Assembly (NCBI GenBank): GCA_910592205.1
Contig: CAJVPJ010000981.1
Span: 1 to 13,751, forward strand
DNA: 13,751 nt
Origin: Paraglomus occultum
Taxonomy: Eukaryota > Glomeromycota > Glomeromycetes > Paraglomerales > Paraglomeraceae
Reading direction: 5' to 3'
The notes below the pieces were generated by a model, which ran no database searches, was not told the DNA's origin, and saw nothing but the letters and a program-made list of their open reading frames with translations. Of this stretch, positions 1-9,379 are shown piece by piece. The translations under genes and the position numbers were made by a program. The first letter of the stretch is position 1. Every line of letters begins with the position of its first letter.

Positions 1-1448
1 GCGGCATTACCAAAGAGAATAGCGTATAGGCTTACAGAAAGGCCCCATGCACCACCGAGTAAACCGATTAAGCTAAGCACCTGCACATGACGGTACTAAT
101 TAATATTATGCCAGAAAACTTTGAGAATAATCGAATAATGAAACTACCGAAACTCACTGTATGTGATCTATGATATTATTATGTCAAGTAAACAAGATTA
201 GCAATAGTAACATTGCCTGTTTGCCCCAATTTGCATAGTTTGCTCTTTACTCACCTGAACTCTACTTCAGTTCTGACAACAAAGCTACTAGCTTTTATGA
301 TAATTCCCCCGTAACGGTCAGAACTTAATGTATTTGGATGATATGACAATGGTCCGGTTTCTACGCATAGGTTTGAAATAAGAGTTAAAATAAGAACACA
401 AGTTTATGCGTTATTATTGTTGAACTATTTAAAGACTTTTTTTACACATTTTAGCTTACCTAATGAAGTAGTGATATAAGGTACACGAATAAGACCAGAT
501 GGCATACCGATAGTAGCAAGCGCGTTCGGCTTGATTATATGTCTCTCATTCCGATTGTAAGCCAGAATATGAACTTGTTGGTAAGAAAGACTATACGTTG
601 ATTGTTGATATAACGAAGTACTCAATGTCGGGTCAATTTTATCAATTTCGATAAGCGTGTCATTATATTCGTCGCTTGAAAATTCTTGTTTTTATGATAA
701 TGCAGAGAAAATAAGTCTTAGGTTAATGAGGTAATATATATTTTTTCAACAAATAATCATAGCTCTTTGCTCCATACCGTAAGCTTACCTGTATCACTCG
801 CTACTATAGTCATCCCAAATGTTAAATCAGAATTGCGAGTATTGTTTACGTCAAAAGCAGGGTCAGTTACAGTATTAACCAACACGGCTCCAAACAGTCC
901 GCTCAAATTATCTGCTGCCTGGACATGCAGATCGAGCGAAGGTGTAAAAGTAACGGTGTTTTTTTGTATGCTAGTGCCAGGTAGCACTGTAGGCGGCTGT
1001 TGTTTGATATACTGGCTGCACTCATCCACGTTTGAAGATGTTCCATCTTGTAAAATAAATTAATGTATATTAGGGCTATTTACAACGTTTTTCTCAATAG
1101 TTGATAAAATTGGTCTATTAGAAGACGCTCATAAAAGTTTTATTTCTACTTTTGCTTCGTCATTCAATAGTAAGAATTAAACATTATTTGTTTAGAGTTT
1201 TACTTACTGTTGTATAGCAATACACAACTCGTGGTAAAGTTGTAGTCAAACAAAATAGTTACTGTTGGGAGCGGAATGCCGCTTACTGATTTCAAATCTG
1301 TCTTTATTACTGGAGTATCGTTGACGACATCCGCTACAAGAATAGTTGTATATCCAAGCAACATGGCAAGAAATAAAGCCATGGTAAAAATTCGACATCT
1401 TTGAATTAGTTTTGGCTCAGTCTTGCGGTTTTTACTAAAAATTTGCAT
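1..1448 (-). CDS. Membrane protein with signal-anchor and C-terminal GGAWG membrane segment (5 exons, 3' partial)
   Basis: Five exons can be joined on the minus strand: 1448-1208, 1046-789, 684-460, 360-255 and 72-1 (continuing outside). Introns are 161, 104, 99 and 182 nt, with donors GTAAGT, GTAAGC, GTAAGC and GTGAGT, and all phases agree, giving 300 residues so far. ATG at 1448 follows a TATA-like box about 55 nt upstream. Residues 21-42 (FTMALFLAMLLGYTTILVAD) form a hydrophobic signal or anchor. The middle, about 230 residues, carries N-glycosylation sequons (NFT, NGT, NLS, NNT, NDT) and probably faces outside. Residues 278-300 (LIGLLGGAWGLSVSLYAILF) are a second membrane span. A long extracellular domain followed by a GGAWG...YxxLFG helix is a pattern I associate with uncharacterised Mucoromycota membrane proteins; this is from memory and not searched. 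The biochemical function is unknown. The last acceptor is uncertain: AG at 74-73 keeps the frame open, AG at 82-81 does not. Confidence 0.75.
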
Positions 1449-1500
1449 CTTTAAAACTTTGATACTAGAAAGACAAGTTGACCGACCCGACTCTAGAGCC

Positions 1501-1511
1501 TTATATATAAA
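1501..1511 (-). promoter_or_regulatory. TATA-like box of the membrane-protein gene
   Basis: The minus strand reads TTTATATATAA about 55 nt upstream of the ATG at 1448. The position fits a eukaryotic TATA element, but AT-rich DNA produces such strings often. Confidence 0.4.
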
Positions 1512-1915
1512 TTAACTTTCAGTATAAAATAATAACATTTAAAATTAAAACGCCAAACTTATGTTAAATTGCCGCAGTTTTTGGTTTAAACATCGTTTGT
1601 AATATAATTTATTGTTACGTTTTTTTCACTGTATGCATATTGTATTCATCATGTAACATAGTCGGCTGTATGCAAGTTTTACGTTTTTGTTTTTTTTTTT
1701 TCACTGTATGCACAGGTTTCGATTGTGTAACACCGATTGTATGTGGGGTTTTTACCGGTCCCTTTTCCAATAATGTAACTTTGTTTCCCAAACAAAGCAG
1801 TCCAATTATCTTTAAAAGCCGAATTGAGATACTTTGCCACGTTGTTGACATAAGAATTATGGCAAAGCAAAAGAAAGTGAACATATTAAATAATAAAAAC
1901 CTATAAATAGGTATA
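1512..1915. other. Intergenic stretch with a repeated 17-mer
   Basis: I see no supported gene here. The open frames on both strands (about 60-110 codons) overlap each other and run into the mobile element, and none resembles a protein. The 17-mer ttttttcactgtatgca occurs at 1621-1637 and again at 1696-1712. Its CACTGT core resembles the end of the neighbouring MITE. Confidence 0.4.
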
Positions 1916-2079
1916 CACAGTGAAACCGGATATAACGAAGGAGACTGTGCAGACACTTTTCTTCGTTATATCGAGGGATTCGTTATATCTAGGAAATTTA
2001 CTAGACAAAATTCGAAACATAAAAAAAAGCATCGTTGTTTTCGTTATATCCAAACTTCATTATATCCAAGTTCACTGTG
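1916..2079. mobile_element. 164-bp MITE with 25-bp terminal inverted repeats and TA duplication
   Basis: The element starts CACAGTGAAACCGGATATAA and ends with its inverse, TTATATCCAAGTTCACTGTG. Over 25 nt the two ends match at 21 positions, and the four differences are C/T or A/C changes. It is flanked by TA at 1914-1915 and 2080-2081. Inside the right half a 16-17 nt unit, ttcgttatatc plus 5-6 variable bases, occurs head to tail at 1962-1978, 1979-1995, 2040-2055 and 2056-2072; the left end holds one copy in reverse. There is no coding capacity, so it would need a transposase in trans. TA target sites and this end pattern fit the Tc1/mariner-pogo superfamily; the exact family is an inference. 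Confidence 0.8.
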
Positions 2080-2323
2080 TATTTTATAACTAGAGAAGTT
2101 GTGCTGAGCCCGACCGACTATCAATCGGGTAAAGTATAAGTATAATAATAATTCAATGGTATAACAAAGAATTATTATTGAAATTAAAGTTGTCAATATA
2201 TTAATTAAAATATAAAAATTTATTGAACTAGTTTTTACAAACTGCAGAATTTTATAAACAGTAGATATTAGTTTATGTAGCAGATTTGTTTAGCTAACTT
2301 TCGCAAACGTCTATACTCTTCAA

Positions 2324-2560
2324 TTATGGATTGCACCCTTGTATCACACGGACAGCGACGTAATCTTGGCCATGTAACTGTCTAAGAATTAATGTAATCT
2401 TAAGTAATTGTAAGGCCTTGCGTTTATGTACCGTTAATGCAAACGCATTTTGAAGAATACGTAATGCTGGTTGGCCTGCTGCATAGAAGTAAGACGTGTA
2501 GCGAGATACCCTGCAGTATATTATTCTATTTTTGACACTTGAACAAATAGTATCTCTTTG
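2324..2560 (-). other. Possible coding exon, unknown product (78 codons to stop)
   Basis: The minus strand is open from 2560 to TAA at 2326-2324. A plausible splice acceptor, ATACTGCAG, ends at 2511, so the exon may begin at 2510; the reading after it starts VSRYTSYFYAAGQPALRILQ. The peptide is balanced and basic, helix-prone in its second half (KALQLLKITLILRQLHGQ), and not low-complexity. It has no ATG before the conserved-looking part, so it would be an internal or terminal exon. A second minus-strand frame overlaps its end (RRCPCDTRVQSIIEEYRRLR, then stop), also after an acceptor-like TTCTTAG, so which frame is used is unclear. I do not recognise either peptide. Confidence 0.3.
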
Positions 2561-3013
2561 TCAAAATTGGGTAATTATCCGATTGTTCCATTGCAAATAT
2601 CAAAGAAATGTTACTCTGGCTCCCTGTTTTATACGTAACAATAAAGTTAATAAATGTAAACAGTGAACAGAGACTATTGAGATTCATCAATAATAACGCT
2701 TTTAAATAGACTTTGATGACAACAGCATAAGAGTTTAAGATGTAATCGTTAGCAAAATTAATAAAGGATGGTTACACGTTTGGTTTGTTAAAAATTTACG
2801 CTTGTTTGCAAACAAAATTTTAAACATTAATCTATTTCTTCTAACGTAAACGTTAACGTTAGAAAGTAAATTTTAAGATAATAGATTTATTAAAATTATA
2901 CTATCCCATTTGGTTTAACATAGTAGTTAGCACAGTTAGCAAATGTGTTGAAAAAGTATTGTGTTTGAAAGCGTTCATAAAGAGCTAGACAGGAATAGAA
3001 TAAATAGTATTAT
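2561..3013. other. Non-coding AT-rich stretch with a near-palindrome
   Basis: No gene is seen. At 2841-2862 the sequence ctaacgtaaacgttaacg followed by ttag is nearly its own reverse complement, and the flanks (AATCTATTT on the left, AATAGATTTATT on the right) hint at a larger, decayed inverted repeat. Confidence 0.4.
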
Positions 3014-3143
3014 TGTGTGGTGATATATACTAAGAAATGTTTCAAGTGGGTTAAGCATTTATTCGTAGATCAAGCTACCCAGCTTGATCTACAAATAAAT
3101 GCTTAACCCACTTGAAACATTTCTTAGTATATATCACCACACA
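3014..3143. repeat. Near-perfect 63-bp inverted repeat with a 4-nt loop
   Basis: The left arm 3014-3076 (starts tgtgtggtgatatatactaa, ends gatcaagct) and the right arm 3081-3143 (starts agcttgatc, ends tcaccacaca) are reverse complements at 62 of 63 positions, separated only by accc. The sole mismatch, C3064 against A3093, becomes a G:U pair in a minus-strand transcript, so that RNA would be fully paired. No clear target-site duplication lies outside the arms. It could be a hairpin RNA locus, a foldback transposon, or a recent inverted duplication. Confidence 0.9.
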
Positions 3144-4060
3144 TTTGCCAAAAATGTAAAATCGAATAATAAAATACTGCATTAATGTACCCTTTTTCCA
3201 ATTTACAGTTTTAGACATTATTGTATATGCAAATTTACTTGTTTAATTATTTTAAAAAGTTAATTTTAATCATCATGTTGTCGAAACTAAATTTTATTAG
3301 ACAGCAAATTATCAAATTTATTATAGAGCATACTTGTTATTGACTCTTTTTTTTTTATTTTCTATAAAAGCCAAGCCCACCCGAATGCTTTCATACGATA
3401 TTTGACTTTGATTTACATAATTATTGACAAAACAAGATTGCTTTCGGCAAGTAGCTTTATAAATCTAGCAGCAAAGGTAGTACTGTGAATTAAATTTTTA
3501 AAAATTGGGGCAAAAATTCATTTGTTATTAAAAATTATAATTTGTCTCGCTACTCAATATGCCTCGTGCGATTATGCAAACTTTCTTGATTTGGAATGCT
3601 TTATTACATTTCTTTATTTGGCTAAAAGTTTTGCCATTATTGTTCTATCTGCCATAGTTAACAACCAATCACCCATCTTACCGCATTAAATTTGCGGACA
3701 AGCTTGTAAATCAATAGATGACATTGTATAATGAGTCAATGTTGTATACTAGCAAGGTTGGGATTGAAAAGAACTAGTAAATAACAAATTATTCAATAAA
3801 TTTGCCCACATTACTAAAATTATCCCGAATGCATCAAACTTAAACAATTCCACGTTATATCAATCAAACGTGAGCGCAACTTCTTATTCTATTAGACAAA
3901 ACAAGCAATTTCCTATTGCAAAACGTTATGGACAAAAATCATAATACAGTCCAGGAAAATAATAATCAAATAAACTTGCAGCAAATTTCGCAAAGCGAAT
4001 GGTTGCAAAATTAGTCAAACTGTTTGAATGTACTTGGTTACTGTCCGAAAAGTCGATGCA
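3144..4060. other. AT-rich intergenic stretch
   Basis: No gene is supported. The only notable open frame is a 32-codon ATG-initiated one at 3559-3657 that would encode a very hydrophobic peptide (MPRAIMQTFLIWNALLHFF...). Poly-T/A tracts occur around 3349-3358. I see no tRNA, repeat array or splice-site pattern. Confidence 0.4.
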
Positions 4061-4143
4061 TAAGATTAATTGTTTATGTTTAAAAGTAAAAGTTCAGCAA
4101 GCGTCATCGTCAGACACTTTTTTCACAAAGTCAATATTATTTA

Positions 4144-4841
4144 CATGATATGTTCATACTTGATAGTCATCTTGGCAAAATATAAATCATTCGCCTCGTC
4201 ATTTATATCAAGAGGGATTATCTCTACTTGTTCATACGTGCTGATACTATCCAAGTGTACACCGTTGACGTCATCCATTCGAAATAGTGTTCATTTGGTG
4301 AGTTTGTCTGTCTTTGAAAGTTTTCGAATAAACTCATCGAGTCTCTTGTTGTTGCTAGTCCAACCATCGGCTAACTTTTTACGGCCGCAGATGCACCACA
4401 CAGGACTACATTGGAAAATGCCACAGGCGGAACAGAATCCGTAAATAAAGTAATAATGGTAAAAGCGTTCATCAGCAATCATGTAGTAGTTATCGTTATA
4501 TTGGTGAATTCTCGTAACGCTGTGTTTCGACATATAATATCGCCCAAATCGTCTCACTTTTTGGCTGTACTCGTCGGTCGGTAGTGAGTATCTTCTAGCG
4601 AACCCATTCACAAACGCTGGGCGTGCATTCTTTGCTGTTTCCAATTAACACTAACGTTATCTTCGCTGTAGACGTTGTGAATTTGAGTTGGCTTTACGTT
4701 CGTGATATACCAATTGGGAATCCATTCAAGTTTTTCGTTTGATTGAGAGGATTGAATCAAATCGGCGATTACTCGAATATATTCAACTGACAAACATGGT
4801 TTTCTAATAAAGACTTTCAAGCAAAAGATTCCAGAGTTTCA
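4144..4841 (-). pseudogene. Broken paralogue of the kinase-like zinc-ribbon gene
   Basis: Reading the minus strand, homology to the intact copy at 12672-13515 runs through [68 protein letters not shown] and DLYFAK. Three frames are needed. Compared with the intact copy, about 20 nt are missing near 4655-4668 (after the NVY motif) and about 22 nt near 4268-4276 (after the second EW motif), each shifting the frame. It ends at TAA 4143-4141 without the kinase C-lobe. The cysteines of the ribbon are kept. No ATG is found at the start of the homologous part; the frame opens after TGA just upstream of 4841. I infer a decayed duplicate, on the opposite strand from the intact one. Confidence 0.75.
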
Positions 4842-4849
4842 GAATTTCG

Positions 4850-5900
4850 GGGAGAGATTATTTCTCAGCATATCAGGGTGTTACGTCGCACATTCAGACA
4901 ATAACATGCACGAAAGGTCAGCTGAACATCCAATAAAGGGATAATGTTTGGGTCTACGGGTTGTGCGATATCACTTATATATCGTACAGCATATCCGCCA
5001 TTCAAATCATGGATTAATTTAGACTGATCTACAATGTGTCACTATAATATTGTTGTACCTCTTACCTTAACTTTTGGGGAACATATCTGATGCAATATTA
5101 ACTATCGCGAGAAACCTTGAAACGATATTAACATGACTCACGGGCAAAGAGTGTCAACTCAGCGTGCCAATCAATCAGAGAAAATTTCGATTTCGAAAAT
5201 CTCTATTCATTGTCATGGGTTTAGTTACATGCGGATGTTATTTTGGCAAACCGTCGATCTCTTAAATCTATCAGTTGATAATCACACATCTTGCACAGGT
5301 TATACAGCCCATAATATTTCTATCTATAAAGCTGAGCATCCAATGAAAGAATAGTATTTGAGCCTGTACAGCGTGACAGGTAAATTTCTGATTAATGCTT
5401 GGACTACAGAATGCTCATTTATTATCAGAGATTTGTCGTTTGTACAACATGCCAAGTGAAGAAGAAAGACATGCACTTGCGACTGCCAATAAATTTTAGA
5501 ACAAAGAGAATTTGCGACTGAAGAACACAAAATATATATCCCATGTTTAAGTAAATTGGTAGAAAACCAAAGCGCCAAACTTTGTTACACTCACCTGCAA
5601 AAGTTTCAACTTTGCTTGCCAATAAGTTAGTAGATTGTGAGAAAACTTTATTCTTTTTTGTCTGTGCGCAAGCGTGTTATAATAGCACTGTTCAATTTGT
5701 GTCGTCTCCTTATTGGCAGATTAAAAATTACATGATCGGAACCAGAAATTTGCAACGCTCATCTGTTTCCATCCCCGCCACACACGGTTTTATTAAAAAA
5801 ATAAAATAAAAGACTATGTTGCAAAAAAGGGGTTCTAATGGCTTTCGTAAATATGTTTTTTTTTGTAAAGGAAACAACGGAAATAATATGTGGAATAGAG
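4850..5900. repeat. Gene-poor stretch with a diverged internal duplication (4921-4965 and 5331-5375)
   Basis: The 45-nt blocks starting gctga[a/g]catccaat match at 30 positions without gaps, and 13 of the 15 differences are transitions. Weaker similarity continues on both sides (GATTAAT...GAC...CTACA near 5012-5038 and TACA near 5390-5413). Open frames of 65-85 codons on both strands overlap each other, carry no motif I recognise, and are not called as genes. Confidence 0.45.
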
Positions 5901-7150
5901 AAACATGAAATTTGTTTTCAATTTTAATTGACTGGTACAAATTCGCGTTGAACAGGGCTAATCTGTTGCGGATAGTAATAAAGATCTCTGAGTGGGATAC
6001 CAGTCAGCGGAATTTTACACTTTTTTTTTTTTTGACTTGCAAAATTATTATCATTTTTATGGCGTAACAAAACCCCATAGTTCGTTCCGCATAATAATCC
6101 GTCGAATTTTATGACGAATTTGGTCGTGACACATAACACGTAACAAAACTTTTCTGATTGGATGGAAAGTCTACGACAATTTTTTTTTAATTGGAAATTC
6201 TTCGAAAGCAAACTTGTCTCTTAACCTGCACGTTTTGGTATTCTGTCGTAAACTAACCCACTTTTAACCCACTTTTGAACGTAAAATAATTCTTAGCAAG
6301 AGCGGTAATGTTACTACTATTTACAACTTTATTATTACGAGGTTGTGGGATGTGGGTTACTGAAAAGCTACTGGTCGCAATAGATTTACCAAGAAAAATA
6401 CCTAATAGATAATATGAAGTTAATCTCATTTTGAAAAAGAAAAAGTATTATATCAAAAAAAAAAGTATGTTTTAATTAACCAATAAAAAAATATGCCTCT
6501 CAGAAAATTTGAATCAGGAAATAATGACAGAAATTATTTAATGTTAACAAATTAAACTTCCAATACTCAGCAAACTATTTATAAGCAACAAAATCTACCT
6601 TACGAAGAATTTAAAGTTAGTAAATTAGCTTGCTTTTTTTTCAAAGTTAAGTATCAAAAATATGTTAAAATTTTTCGCAAAATTTATCACCACTTTATAC
6701 AATTAAAATTTACTACTGCCAAAAGTTAGTTTATTTGTAAATATACTGTAAAAATTGCATTGATAAGCAGTTATTATTTATTCGGGGACTGTAAATAATA
6801 GCAGAATTATGTAAATGAGTTTATTTACTTACCCAAAACTACAACAATACACTGGTACACAAAAATTCTAATTTGGGAACTATGCCGTAATAATTATATA
6901 TTCTATATATATCTACCCAGTAACCAGTACACAGCTATTTTCCTAACCCTCAACTCATATTGGCGTAATTAAATTGATTAGAAGAATAATTAATTTAGAA
7001 AAGTAACTTATAAGTTAAAAATTTTCAATTTATTAAACTATTAGACAGTGAGTGATATTAATATTGTAGATTGGCCTTCATCGATGTAGCAGCAGTAGGA
7101 CTAAAGATAATGAAATTGATAAAGACAAAAGAAGGGGGGAATGTTTTGGA
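5901..7150. other. AT-rich intergenic stretch downstream of the secreted-protein gene
   Basis: No gene is supported. A 95-codon minus-strand frame (6211-5924, TTG start) passes through a 13-A tract and has no recognised motif; its last part (IPLRDLYYYPQQISP) is the most protein-like. A short direct repeat, taacccactttt, occurs twice near 6254-6275. An AATAAA-like signal on the minus strand near 7028-7034 could serve the gene that stops at 7151. Confidence 0.4.
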
Positions 7151-8500
7151 CTAGTTATAGTGCTGATAGGAGTCGGAGGTCGAAGACGGTTTACCTGATG
7201 ATTGATGGAGAATAACACAGAAAAGAGAATAAGCTGTGAGCAACATTTTAGTGGTAATAATAAATAAAATATAATTTGATAAAAATGTTGCTAATATTAC
7301 TCAATGTGACTGTGACTTACCACTAGATACAACCAAAGTGGGTGATGAGATAATACTTGTTAATGGTTTGCTCGTAGTAAACGTCTTACCGGTACTAATC
7401 CACTCGGTAACCGTAGAAAAGTTATTAAAAGTAGTTGCTGTTGGCTTGGCCGCGTTACTTGTCGGCATAAGGAAAGGGTTATTTGAATTAGTTCTCATCG
7501 CACTATTCGATTCGGCAACCGTCGGTATTAGAGTAGGGCTATTGGAAACAATTATTGTTGGTGTGGTCGTAGTAAACGTTGGCGTAGAAAGACGGTGGTA
7601 TGTGATATCGGCTGGTGCTATTGAATAGGTGGATGTAATATCAGTTGGTACTATTAATTCTGTGGGTGTAATGATATCAGTTGATGTTGTTGCTTCACTT
7701 GTCTTGGTTGTTTCGCATGATTTAAGATTAGTTAATGCTATTGCTTCATTTGAATGACTTGTTTCGGTGGGTGTTGGTGCTGTTGTTTTACTTGAATTGC
7801 TTGATCTGGTGCGTGTAGGTATATTAATTAATGCTGTTGCTTTATTTGAATACTTTGTTACGGTGAGTGCGATATTATAATTGGTTGGTTCTTTTGCTTC
7901 ACTTGATCCACTTGTTTCGGTGAAAATAGCAATAGATCGAACTTTGCTAATGAAAGCATTTGAATTAAACGTAGGACCAACGCCAGCGGTGGTCTGGGAC
8001 GATTCGACGGCTGGTTGATGGGAGAAAAGACAAAATATTAGATGTAAGCAAAATTTTAATGGGCAAGTAATAAATAACAACATAATGTAATCTAATAAAC
8101 TCATTACCAATAGGCCTCGACCTGGTTGGGGCGTTACCATCAGATACTGCGAAAATGCCCATTAGATCTATAATTAGAAAAGAGAAAAAAAATTTAAAAT
8201 GCGCATATTTCGGTACCTAATTTGTTTACAAAAACTAGTGCATCTCGCTGGTATGCATGCAATTATTAATTAAATTTGATTGAATGTCTTACCTGCTGGT
8301 AAACTCTTGACGTGTATCTACGTAAAAGAAAAACCGAACGAAAAGCAGGATAAGTTATTAGTGACATTGATCGGGATGCTTATGTTATAACTCAGAAATA
8401 ACAAATGTCTCATATATAAACTGATCGCATTGTATCATTTACTTACGGTTGTCAGAGATAAAACGAGGATAAAGCACAATTTTTTCATGTTTGCTAGCAT
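7151..8500 (-). CDS. Secreted Ser/Thr-rich protein, 290 aa, five exons
   Basis: Exons on the minus strand are 8500-8447, 8317-8293, 8167-8108, 8010-7321 and 7194-7151, summing to 873 nt with stop. Introns are 129, 125, 97 and 126 nt, with donors GTAAGT, GTAAGA, GTAATG and GTAAGT, each ending in AG and each in phase. The second exon is only 25 nt. Residues 1 to about 22-26 (MLANMKKLCFILVLSLTT then IHVKSLPA) form a classic secretion signal. The rest is dominated by Thr and Ser, with loose repeats of about 15 residues around ETSxSxEAxxxTN and later PT-rich stretches, almost no cysteine, and no catalytic motif. Such mucin-like, probably O-glycosylated proteins act at the cell surface or outside the cell. 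There is no hydrophobic tail for a GPI anchor, so release is more likely. Its role (wall, adhesion, effector) cannot be read from sequence. The alternative ATG at 8488 would shorten only the signal. Confidence 0.8.
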
Positions 8501-8574
8501 GGTTTACTAGAGTTTAAGCGATTTACACTCTATTATTGCTGAACTTTTTGTTTTCCACAGCTTTCTGGCACACG

Positions 8575-8589
8575 TATATATATTATATA
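8575..8589 (-). promoter_or_regulatory. Possible TATA element of the secreted-protein gene
   Basis: An alternating TA tract (tatatatattatata) lies 75-90 nt upstream of the ATG at 8500. The distance is reasonable for a TATA box in a fungal promoter, but the call rests on composition alone. Confidence 0.3.
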
Positions 8590-8933
8590 CAACGCATCCA
8601 CCCGTATATAACGTTCGCATACTTTTTTGGTCAAGGAGACGCACGTGCCAGGTGAACACTTTTTTTCTGTACGGTCCATTTGTCAATATCAACAATAAGA
8701 TAAAACAGGCAGTAGTATATACAAAATGATTATTAAAGAGCATTCCGGTGACGCTTACATTATGTATCACCATCGCATCGTTGTCGTCATTATTATAAGA
8801 ATATTCCATCATTCTATACATGCCATATTTTTTATGAACAAACACACATAAGTCAAAAACCGTAAATTACCTCATAGAACATATTAAATGTAATTTAGCT
8901 GGTGCTGACATTCATAGCTGTGTTCGGAGTTGA
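8590..8933. other. Upstream region without a supported gene
   Basis: A 112-codon minus-strand frame (8845-8507) covers the promoter of the secreted-protein gene. It has no recognisable motif and I regard it as chance. Confidence 0.35.
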
Positions 8934-9113
8934 TCTCGTTGGGAAGACTCCGCACTAGATTCTTCCAAAAGAAGTTTGGTTAAAACGCTATATATACCAA
9001 CTTTTTCTCCCGAAACAGTTATCATAATGATGCAGAAAAATTTTATTGGACGCCGTATTGAAGATCCCTGTAACAAAGAACGGGGGTCTGTTGAAATTAC
9101 CATGCCATGTTAA
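8934..9113. other. Stretch open on both strands, possible exon
   Basis: The plus strand is open for 59 codons to TAA at 9111-9113 (SRWEDSALDSSKRSLVKTLY and on), with an acceptor-like gggaag before residue 5. The minus strand is also open over 9103-8912 with an ATG and a charged C-terminus (LLLEESSAESSQRDQLRTQL). Both peptides have mixed composition, and I recognise neither. At most one can be real. Confidence 0.2.
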
Positions 9114-9379
9114 TCATATACCCCGAGATCATGATCGGATATTGTAAAACCTTTACTACCCACACCGCATGGTACAGTGGTACCGAACAAATTCTTTCAC
9201 AAGACTAACTAAAATGATGGAGTTTTACAAAAATGAATCAGAACATAGCAATGTCCTTTTAAATGTACGTCCGTGGACTAAAAAATGGGTTAGTCATGTT
9301 ATTATTGTTCGATGTTACTAAACATGCGCTCGGCTGTTACTCTATTCTAATACCGTTTGAGAATATGTGCCATTTTTAC

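Noticed and set aside
767-1063. 98-codon plus-strand frame
   Set aside because: It is antisense to exon 2 of the membrane-protein gene, which has matching splice sites and phases.
4070-4444. 124-codon plus-strand frame
   Set aside because: It overlaps the zinc-ribbon pseudogene on the other strand and has no motif of its own.
5133-5809. Four overlapping 65-85 codon frames on both strands
   Set aside because: They contradict each other and none carries a motif. A donor-like CAG/GTGAGT on the minus strand near 5594 is not backed by an exon.
5924-6211. 95-codon minus-strand frame
   Set aside because: It starts with TTG, runs through a 13-A tract and has no recognised domain. Several frames of this length are expected by chance in DNA this AT-rich.
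7338-7628. 96-codon plus-strand hydrophobic frame
   Set aside because: It is antisense to the Thr-rich exon; its Val/Leu/Gly-rich look follows from reading Thr/Ser codons backwards.
8507-8845. 112-codon minus-strand frame
   Set aside because: It covers the promoter of the secreted-protein gene and lacks motifs, splice support and repeat conservation.
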